From positions 1-36,254 of the forward strand of contig JAHJFD010000046.1 of the NCBI GenBank assembly GCA_018825145.1: a stretch of 36,254 nt of DNA, given 5' to 3'. Positions within the stretch are counted from its first letter, which is position 1. Each line of letters opens with the position of its first letter. Under the pieces are notes generated by a model that ran no database searches, was not told the DNA's origin, and saw nothing but the letters and a program-made list of their open reading frames with translations. Positions 7,548-13,392 of this stretch are shown here, one piece after another. The position numbers were made by a program, and so were the translations under genes. Source of the stretch: Patescibacteria group bacterium (GTDB lineage Bacteria > Patescibacteriota > Gracilibacteria > UM-FILTER-43-11).

Positions 7548-8519
7548 TTAATATCTGAGTCCGGTTGCAGTGCGAACCTGTTCAAGTGTCTTTAGGGTAA
7601 TTTTGCGGACTTTTTCGGCTCCTTCCTCCAGAATTCTTTCAACTTCCTTCGGACGTGCGGTAAGCTCAGCGCGTTTTTTCTGAAAAGGCTCAAAAGTATT
7701 CTGAATTCTTTCCAGAAGGGCTTTTTTCGCGTCACCGTAGCCGATTTTTCCCTTGCGGTATTCACCGGCCATGCTAGTGCGTTCTTCGGCGGTGGCAAAC
7801 AATTTATAAAGAGCGAATACATGACACTTTTCAGGGGCCTTCGGCGCGTCGACCCCTTTGCTATCGGTGACAATGCCCATAACCGCTTTTTTGATAACAG
7901 ATGGTTCGTCAAAAATGGGAATGGTATTACCATAGGACTTGGACATCTTCTGGCCATCCGTGCCCGGTACGACAGCGACATCTTCAAGAATATCAGGTTC
8001 CGGAATGGTGAACACGTCGCCAAACTGGTTATTGAATTTGATGGCGATGTCCCTGGCCATTTCCACATGCTGCTTCTGATCTTTTCCAACCGGAATAACT
8101 TCTGACTGATTGATAAGAATGTCCGCGGTCATCAGGGCAGGGTAACAAAAAAGCCCAAGATTTGGCTTTATTCCCTTGGCGATTTTGTCTTTAAAGCTAT
8201 GTGCCCTTTCCATCAGACCCATAGGCGTTATGCATGAAAGGATCCAGGTGAGTTCGGCCACTTCCGGTACATCGGACTGCACCCAGAAATGGCATTTACA
8301 CGGATCAATCCCAAGAGCCAGCAGGTCGGTAGCCGCTTCCAGGGTCATCGTTTTCATACGGTCTTTGTCCTGGAGCGTGGTCAGCGAGTGAAGGTTGGCT
8401 ATAAATAAAAAGAGGTCACTGGATTCCTGGTACTCGACCATTCTTTTAATCATTCCGAAGTAATTTCCAATATGGAGCTTACCGGAAGGTTGAATTCCAG
8501 ACAGGACCTTTTTTTTCAT
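7548..8519 (-). CDS. trpS: tryptophanyl-tRNA synthetase
   Basis: Charges tRNA-Trp with tryptophan. It is a class I synthetase with the HIGH-type motif in PSGKLHIGNYFG (His16-Ile17-Gly18-Asn19) and the second signature KMSKS at 191-195 in GTDGQKMSKSYGN. The tryptophan-site region SDVPEVAELTWILSC and the PALMTADIL block are also present. At 323 residues it is the typical compact bacterial length. It is the first gene of the trpS-pyrG run, and a TTGACC/GATAAT promoter lies 23-50 bases upstream. No Shine-Dalgarno is seen before the ATG. Confidence 0.96.
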   Translation of the reverse strand: MKKKVLSGIQPSGKLHIGNYFGMIKRMVEYQESSDLFLFIANLHSLTTLQDKDRMKTMTLEAATDLLALGIDPCKCHFWVQSDVPEVAELTWILSCITPMGLMERAHSFKDKIAKGIKPNLGLFCYPALMTADILINQSEVIPVGKDQKQHVEMARDIAIKFNNQFGDVFTIPEPDILEDVAVVPGTDGQKMSKSYGNTIPIFDEPSVIKKAVMGIVTDSKGVDAPKAPEKCHVFALYKLFATAEERTSMAGEYRKGKIGYGDAKKALLERIQNTFEPFQKKRAELTARPKEVERILEEGAEKVRKITLKTLEQVRTATGLRY

Positions 8520-8541
8520 TAAGTTTTGTATTTATAACCAG

Positions 8542-8569
8542 ATTATCAGACGCGGAAGACTATGGTCAA
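8542..8569 (-). promoter_or_regulatory. promoter of trpS
   Basis: On the minus strand TTGACC (8569-8564) and GATAAT (8547-8542) are 16 bases apart. Transcription would begin near 8535, leaving a leader of about 15 bases before the trpS ATG. Confidence 0.6.
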
Positions 8570-8578
8570 ATCCAAATG

Positions 8579-8606
8579 TCCGATGTATGATTTCTGATGT
8601 CTGATT
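8579..8606. repeat. tandem 7-mer repeat, consensus TCTGATK
   Basis: Four heptamers in a row, TCCGATG TATGATT TCTGATG TCTGATT, equal two 14-mers with 12 of 14 bases identical. They lie between the divergent trpS promoter and the 8619 gene. Confidence 0.55.
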
Positions 8607-8618
8607 GGCTGTTCGATA

Positions 8619-10130
8619 ATGACAAACCACTACATCTTTAGCTATGGGTCCCTGGCTCACAAAGAAGTGGCCGGAATAAGCGGTAGAACGCTGGATTTTT
8701 TGCCTGCCGTACTCAAGGGGTTTAAAAGAAATTTTCGGGTGCTCGCCAAATCCAGCGGTTTCGCGGCTGCCGGAATTGAAGAAGACAGGGAATCTGAAAT
8801 ACTGGGAATGATGGTTCAGGTGCCTGAATCGGAACTTCCAAAGTTTGATGAAAGAGAGAGCCTTTATGATCGCATCGAAATCAGGAAGCAACAGCTTAAT
8901 TTACTTTCTGGCGAACCGGTTCCGGAAGGGCATTATTATTTATATGTTCCAAAAAATCCTCAGCCGCCCACCGAACAAATTCCGCTGGCCCAGAGCTATA
9001 TTGATGTGATGTTAGCGCCTTTTATTATCCTGAATCCCAATTGGGCGATAACGCTGGTGAAAACAATGGGTGATTTAGACAAACCATGGGTAAATGACCG
9101 AAAAATGCCTATGTATTCCAGATATCCTGTTGGCATTGACGGCGACGCTGTCGATAGGCTGTTGATGCAGACAGTCCCGGATAAATTTGCTGAAAGACGT
9201 GATGCTGAGGATTTGCGGGTGAAGCCGGAACTGGTAAGGTCAATCCTATCCACGATTCGTTTTTTTGATATTTTTGATTACCCTCTGACTGCCGAGGAAG
9301 TAATAAACTATCTTTATAAGTATAAGAAACCTTTGCATATTAAAGAGCTGAAGGCCACGCTTGATCATCTTGTGGATAGCGGGGAACTTGTTGAAATCAA
9401 GGGGTATTTTGTCTTATCGGGCCGCGAATCAACGGTTGAAACCCGGAAGACCCGGAAGTTTATTGCAGAGAAGTTCTGGAATCGAGCGAAGTTATACGGT
9501 CAATATATGCGCTCGGTCCCTTTTACCAAAATGATTGCGGTTTGTAATAATTTGGCTTACAACAATCCCAGCGAACAGTCTGATATCGATCTTTTCATTG
9601 TGGTGAAGCCCGGACGCATGTGGCTGGCCAGGTTCCTGATTACCCTGATTCTTCATTTTTACGGTGTCAGACGTTATGGCAACAAGGTGGCCGGACGTTT
9701 TTGCCTAAGTTTTTTTGTAACCAGCGATAAAACAGATATGCGGGAGTTTGAATTGCCTGGTGAGGATCCATATTTGGCTTATTGGGCCAAGAATCTGCGA
9801 CCAATCTTTGGTGAGAAGGATTATCTTAAGTTTCGGGAGCAGAATAAGGAATGGTTGGCGCAATACGGGCTTTCTTTTGATGATTCTTATAAAAAGCATA
9901 TGTATCATTATGAGGAAGGCCCCTTGAAGAAATTCTCCGAGTGGCTCCTTGGCGGGTTTTTGGGTGATCAGTTTGAGAAGCTACTGAAAGCTACGCTAAA
10001 AAAGAAAACCCTTCGGTCGATGAATAATCTTGGTGTGAATGCTAATGTGATCGTGACAGATGAGATCCTTAAATTCCACAATTACGACCGGCGTCAGGAG
10101 TATTTAGAGCGGTGGCGGAAGAATGTTTAG
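8619..10130 (+). CDS. fusion of GGCT-like domain, winged helix and nucleotidyltransferase-like domain
   Basis: A 503-residue three-part protein. Residues 1-135 resemble the gamma-glutamylcyclotransferase-like fold. They have the entry motif FSYGSL (7-12) and an acidic residue in FDERESLYDRIE (Glu80) where the family's catalytic Glu sits. Residues 205-270 look like a winged helix (RFFDIFDYPLTAEEV...LVDSGELVEIKGYFVLSGRE). Residues 290-380 match a DNA-polymerase-beta-type nucleotidyltransferase, with SDIDLFIVV (Asp322, Asp324) as the metal-binding pair. The preceding glycine-serine motif of active enzymes is replaced by Asn310-Asn311 in AVCNNLAYNN, so catalytic activity is doubtful. Winged-helix plus nucleotidyltransferase proteins are common hypotheticals in CPR; the N-terminal GGCT-like part is the unusual addition. 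The role is unknown. The start is the only sensible ATG before FSYGSL. Confidence 0.72.
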   Translation: MTNHYIFSYGSLAHKEVAGISGRTLDFLPAVLKGFKRNFRVLAKSSGFAAAGIEEDRESEILGMMVQVPESELPKFDERESLYDRIEIRKQQLNLLSGEPVPEGHYYLYVPKNPQPPTEQIPLAQSYIDVMLAPFIILNPNWAITLVKTMGDLDKPWVNDRKMPMYSRYPVGIDGDAVDRLLMQTVPDKFAERRDAEDLRVKPELVRSILSTIRFFDIFDYPLTAEEVINYLYKYKKPLHIKELKATLDHLVDSGELVEIKGYFVLSGRESTVETRKTRKFIAEKFWNRAKLYGQYMRSVPFTKMIAVCNNLAYNNPSEQSDIDLFIVVKPGRMWLARFLITLILHFYGVRRYGNKVAGRFCLSFFVTSDKTDMREFELPGEDPYLAYWAKNLRPIFGEKDYLKFREQNKEWLAQYGLSFDDSYKKHMYHYEEGPLKKFSEWLLGGFLGDQFEKLLKATLKKKTLRSMNNLGVNANVIVTDEILKFHNYDRRQEYLERWRKNV

Positions 10131-10140
10131 TTATCGTTTT

Positions 10141-10491
10141 TTATTTGCTCAGAGCTTCTTCCGGTGTGGCGTAATAAGAAATGATGTTGGTGAGGCCGAC
10201 CAGGGTAATGACGTCCATAACGGGCTGGGAGGCTCCCGTCATCATCATGGAACGGCCATCTTTGGCCAAATGTGTATGAACTGAAACCAAATAGCCGATC
10301 CCTTTACTGTTGATAAAGTCCAGTTTGGTGAAATCAAAAATCAGCTGATGAAGGCTGTCGTCCGCCAGAATCGGGTCAAGGTAACCTTTGAGCTGTTCGA
10401 CAGTGACTTCATCAAGTTCACCCGTAAGATGCACCACTTTGACACTGGCGCTTTGTCCATCGGTAATGTCTACCGCAAATTCAGATGCCAT
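10141..10491 (-). CDS. STAS-domain protein (anti-sigma factor antagonist type)
   Basis: A single STAS domain of 116 residues, the SpoIIAA/RsbV type. These bind a kinase/anti-sigma factor and are switched by phosphorylation of one Ser. The signature loop reads FDFTKLDFINSKGIGYLV. The likely phosphoacceptor is Ser62; the usual Asp before it is Asn61. No kinase, phosphatase or sigma factor lies nearby, so partners must be elsewhere. It could instead serve a chemotaxis-like or transporter-linked switch. Its own promoter overlaps the end of the dus gene 46 bases upstream. It is convergent with the 8619 gene. Confidence 0.88.
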   Translation of the reverse strand: MASEFAVDITDGQSASVKVVHLTGELDEVTVEQLKGYLDPILADDSLHQLIFDFTKLDFINSKGIGYLVSVHTHLAKDGRSMMMTGASQPVMDVITLVGLTNIISYYATPEEALSK

Positions 10492-10519
10492 AATTGATTT
10501 TATTATTTGTATTGTCTGT

Positions 10520-10548
10520 ATTTTAAACAGCGATTCTTATTTTTGCAA
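10520..10548 (-). promoter_or_regulatory. promoter of the STAS gene
   Basis: On the minus strand TTGCAA (10548-10543, inside the last codons of dus) and TAAAAT (10525-10520) are 17 bases apart. The predicted leader is about 22 bases. Confidence 0.6.
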
Positions 10549-11568
10549 TAAGATTGCCTCTACTTCATCCGAACTGTTTGACTGCATCAGTTTCACGCGG
10601 GTTTCACGGGCGCCGTCGAACCCCCGGCAGTACCATGACAGGTGTTTGCGCATGGCGAAGAATGCGTGATCCATATGCTTTTCCTCGAAATATCTGGAGT
10701 GTTCAATGGCTACCTGAAAGCGTTCTTCCTGAGTCGGCTCGTGTTTGCCGAAGAACCAGGGGTTTCCCATCGTTGACCGGCCGACGAGTACGCCGTCTAC
10801 GCCGTATGTCTTGATTTTAGTTTTGGCATCTTCCATGCTCCGCACGTCACCGTTGCCAAGTAAAGTAATACCCGCTTGCCGGCAGATTTTGGCGGCTTTG
10901 GCGATTTCATCCCAATTCGCTTCACCCAAGTACATTTGCCTGAAAGTTCGGCCGTGAAGGGTGATGTTGGCCGGCTGTTCTTCTGCCAGGGTGCTGATCC
11001 ATTTTTCCGTGACAATTTCGTCGTAACCAATGCGGGTTTTCACAGATACCGGTAAGAGGCGTCTTTTTGGTTCGTTGGTTCTGATTTTCTGGAGGGCCGT
11101 TATGATTTTGGTTCTGATACCGGCTTCTTCTAAGTCAATTCCGTCGGCCCAGTCCTGAGCGGCGCGTTTGACGGTCTGAATCACTTTTCGGGCGTGATCG
11201 GGCATTTTGATCATGCCGGCTCCGGAACCGCGCCTCGCAACTTTGTTGGCCGGACATCCCATGTTTATATCGATACCGTCGAAATCCAGATAACAGCACA
11301 TAAGGGCCACTTTGTAAAAACTGTCCAGCTCGACTCCGTAAATCTGAGCGACAATTGGGCGTTCCATTTCGCTATACAGGAATTCCTTTAGCATACTGAC
11401 CGCGCCACGGGCCAGACCTTCCACGTTACAGAACTCGGTCATCACTAAACTCGGTTTGGAATACTTGCAGATCATATGACGGTATGGTGCGTCGGTGACG
11501 CCGTCCATGGGACTAAGGCCGATGATGGGGGATTTCAGGTTTCCCCAGAATCCTTTAAAAGGCATCAT
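10537..11568 (-). CDS. dus: tRNA-dihydrouridine synthase
   Basis: Reduces uridine to dihydrouridine in the D-loop of tRNA with FMN and NADPH. The flavin-binding start is GLSPMDGVTDAPYR. The catalytic Cys105 sits in INMGCPANKV. VSVKTRIGYDE, ITLHGRT, LLGNGDV and GVLVGRSTMGNPW follow in the order expected of the Dus TIM barrel. At 343 residues it is normal length. I cannot decide between DusA, DusB and DusC classes, so the generic symbol is given. It is transcribed from an extended -10 promoter back to back with that of the 11681 gene, and lies upstream of the STAS gene on the same strand. Confidence 0.92.
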   Translation of the reverse strand: MMPFKGFWGNLKSPIIGLSPMDGVTDAPYRHMICKYSKPSLVMTEFCNVEGLARGAVSMLKEFLYSEMERPIVAQIYGVELDSFYKVALMCCYLDFDGIDINMGCPANKVARRGSGAGMIKMPDHARKVIQTVKRAAQDWADGIDLEEAGIRTKIITALQKIRTNEPKRRLLPVSVKTRIGYDEIVTEKWISTLAEEQPANITLHGRTFRQMYLGEANWDEIAKAAKICRQAGITLLGNGDVRSMEDAKTKIKTYGVDGVLVGRSTMGNPWFFGKHEPTQEERFQVAIEHSRYFEEKHMDHAFFAMRKHLSWYCRGFDGARETRVKLMQSNSSDEVEAILLQK

Positions 11569-11594
11569 TTGTACGTGAGGATAAAAGCTGGCTT

Positions 11595-11624
11595 ATTTTA
11601 GCAAACAGAAGCGAAATAGTCCAA
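11595..11624 (-). promoter_or_regulatory. promoter of dus
   Basis: On the minus strand TTGGAC (11624-11619), an 18-base spacer, then TGC-TAAAAT with the -10 box at 11600-11595. The TGC makes it an extended -10. The leader is about 20 bases. Confidence 0.6.
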
Positions 11625-11631
11625 GAAGAAT

Positions 11632-11660
11632 TTGACACATACTATTTTATTATGTAAGAA
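11632..11660 (+). promoter_or_regulatory. promoter of the 11681 gene
   Basis: A perfect TTGACA at 11632-11637, a 17-base spacer, and TAAGAA (followed by T) at 11655-11660. It points away from the dus promoter, with 7 bases between the two -35 boxes. Confidence 0.6.
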
Positions 11661-11680
11661 TACTTGTAAAGTTGTTTCCA

Positions 11681-12493
11681 ATGAAAAACAAAAGCGAACA
11701 ATGTCTGACAGCACAGGAGTTAACCGAAGTGCAGGCGAATGTTCCTGTTCCTGAGGAATCCCACGTCCGGCTTTCTCCCAGAGTGGCGCTTGGAGAAGAT
11801 GCTCGAAAGGGTATAGCCAGCCTTTTAGGAGGCCGTTTTTCGGGAATGTATGAACTTAGCAAAAAAACTCATGAACGTTTTGGACTTCATCAGGTCGGCG
11901 TGCCGGGGCAGGCACCTGGGTTTCCAGGCATTGAACAGGCGGCAAGATCTTTTACCCCTGATGATTTTGTGCTTGCGTCAGAGTATCAGAAACCCGCTTT
12001 ACTTATTAGCCCCCCCGATAAAACGCGTGAACAGCTGTTTGCCGCCATATCGGCGCATCATAATCCCGGAGCCAGGAAGTGGCCAAAAATCTATGAAGCT
12101 GATCATGCGGGCTGTCAGCCTGAAGATCAGTATCGGGGCTACATTGTCGAAGGTGCAAGCAGAATATTAATCAGGCCCGATGATGATGATTCTTTGGTAT
12201 TGCCGCTTATTCAGCGTATTGTACGTAAGCAGGAAAGGCGTGAGTCAAATGAATGGGGAATGACCGGTGATCTTTATGCCCTTCTTGCCATGCAGTCTAT
12301 TGTACGTGGTCAGATGATTGACAGGGAAACTTTCACTGTATTTGATGGTGAGCCTGTTGTTGCGAATTGTTTTGTGCCTGTCGGTCATTGCAGGAATGAA
12401 AAACCAGCCATGGAATGGCTGCCTTCCAATATCGGCAAAATGGGTCACGGAAGATTTCGCCGGGTACTCGGTGGCAGGCCAATTGACGTTTAG
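11681..12493 (+). CDS. hypothetical protein, 270 aa
   Basis: I do not recognise this protein. From the ATG at 11681 it has 270 residues; a TTG nine bases earlier is in frame but less likely. There is no signal peptide or membrane segment, so it is probably cytoplasmic. It has a Gly/Pro-rich middle (VGVPGQAPGFPGIEQAARSF) and a His/Cys-containing patch (SAHHNPGARKW and DHAGC). The C-terminus has an aromatic/Gly-rich stretch ending GRFRRVLGGRP. The block NEWGMTGDLYALLAMQ may be a helical region common to hypotheticals of this lineage, but that is from memory. It has its own TTGACA promoter and is convergent with the 12627 lipoprotein gene across a strong hairpin. Confidence 0.7.
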   Translation: MKNKSEQCLTAQELTEVQANVPVPEESHVRLSPRVALGEDARKGIASLLGGRFSGMYELSKKTHERFGLHQVGVPGQAPGFPGIEQAARSFTPDDFVLASEYQKPALLISPPDKTREQLFAAISAHHNPGARKWPKIYEADHAGCQPEDQYRGYIVEGASRILIRPDDDDSLVLPLIQRIVRKQERRESNEWGMTGDLYALLAMQSIVRGQMIDRETFTVFDGEPVVANCFVPVGHCRNEKPAMEWLPSNIGKMGHGRFRRVLGGRPIDV

Positions 12494-12526
12494 CCTACTT
12501 AGGTTTTACTAATCAGGGTGATGCGA

Positions 12527-12591
12527 AAGGCCGTCCGTGTGTTTGAAAACGGGGCGGCCTTCGGCCCAATGCACCAAGGGACCAAGTCCCT
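12527..12591. terminator. two strong hairpins between convergent genes, no T run
   Basis: AAGGCCG at 12527-12533 pairs with CGGCCTT at 12555-12561, and three further base pairs including a G-T extend the stem. A competing hairpin GGCC-TTC-GGCC uses 12556-12566. A third perfect hairpin, AGGGAC-CAA-GTCCCT, lies at 12577-12591. They sit between the stops of two convergent genes, where a terminator is expected, but neither strand has the T run of an intrinsic terminator. Confidence 0.45.
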
Positions 12592-12626
12592 CGAAAGGAA
12601 CAAAATGCCAATTAGTGCAAGGTCAA

Positions 12627-13205
12627 CTACTTGCGGACGCCAAGGAAGCCAGCCTTGAAGAAAAAGGAACCTTCGAACGACCACAGGTTCAGGCGGAGTT
12701 CTGCATCGTACTTTATACCGAAGCGACCAAGAACCACTGCGTAGGGACGGTTACCCTTACAAGCAGCGTGCGGTGCGACGAGTAGATGCCACTTCCAGTA
12801 CAGTTCTGACTGATCTGCATTAAGCGCTAGGAGTTCCCACAATGTGGCTGGGCGGTAACCCGCTTTGTTCATCTTGGGAATCACTTCCTCTGCCTGAAGG
12901 GTCATATAGTCACTCTTGATATCGAGGACGTGAACATCGACCAGCCCCTCCTTGCAGTCGGCAGCTGGAAAGTTTTCCTCGGTGATTTCTTTGTCGACAC
13001 GCATGAACTTTCCGTTGCCAATGGCGGTCTGTAGGTCACAGGTGACCTTCACTCTAAAGACATTATTTTCGCGTGCGATAGACGCGGCGATTTCGGATGC
13101 ATCAGGTTCCTGCGTCTGGGGCATTGTGAATTGATGTTCAAGAGTAGGTGAAGCGTTGCAATTGACGAGTAAAATCGCGACAAACGCGGAAATGAGTTGT
13201 TTCAT
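12627..13205 (-). CDS. lipoprotein of a CPR-type 'GYRPATLWELL' family
   Basis: A 192-residue predicted lipoprotein. It has a hydrophobic leader with Cys16 in LLVNC, an N-terminal extension, then a domain with KAGYRPATLWELLALN, HLLVAPHAACKGNRPYAVVLGRF and a C-terminal FFFKAGFLGVRK. I recall short proteins with the same GYRPAT-x-xELL core and terminal aVRK in many CPR genomes, always without a known function; this is memory, not a search. It is one of the few genes here with a strong ribosome-binding site: the minus strand reads GAGAAGGAAAGAGGA directly before the ATG. That suggests efficient translation. A 14-bp stem hairpin lies 63-100 bases upstream. Confidence 0.75.
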   Translation of the reverse strand: MKQLISAFVAILLVNCNASPTLEHQFTMPQTQEPDASEIAASIARENNVFRVKVTCDLQTAIGNGKFMRVDKEITEENFPAADCKEGLVDVHVLDIKSDYMTLQAEEVIPKMNKAGYRPATLWELLALNADQSELYWKWHLLVAPHAACKGNRPYAVVLGRFGIKYDAELRLNLWSFEGSFFFKAGFLGVRK

Positions 13206-13267
13206 TCCTCTTTCCTTCTCTTGATGAGTTCGTTACGTAAGCAAGTAGTGTTAAGTACCATACTCAG

Positions 13268-13305
13268 TCCTGGTTCCACCCCACGTAAAATGGGAGGAGC
13301 CAGGA
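13268..13305. other. 14-bp stem hairpin between divergent genes
   Basis: TCCTGGTTCCACCC (13268-13281) pairs with GGGAGGAGCCAGGA (13292-13305) with one mismatch and one G-T pair around a 10-base loop. It would lie in the 5' leader of the minus-strand lipoprotein mRNA, or simply between the two divergent promoters. There is no T run, so it is not an intrinsic terminator. Confidence 0.55.
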
Positions 13306-13380
13306 ATGGGTCGGATGGTAAAACTACACTATTTATGGCAGTATGTCAAACTTGCGGTTTCGTTTTGCCGCATCCTGATT

Positions 13381-13386
13381 TATAAT
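13381..13386 (+). promoter_or_regulatory. -10 box of uvrC, predicted leaderless transcript
   Basis: A perfect TATAAT ends six bases before the uvrC ATG at 13393, so RNA would start at or within a base or two of the initiation codon. The -35 region (TTTCGT at 13358-13363, 17-base spacing) is poor. Confidence 0.5.
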
Positions 13387-13392
13387 CTTGTC

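Noticed and set aside
13306-13392. Upstream extension of UvrC by 29 residues
   Set aside because: The extra residues are hydrophobic and unlike UvrC, and a TATAAT lies just before the ATG at 13393.
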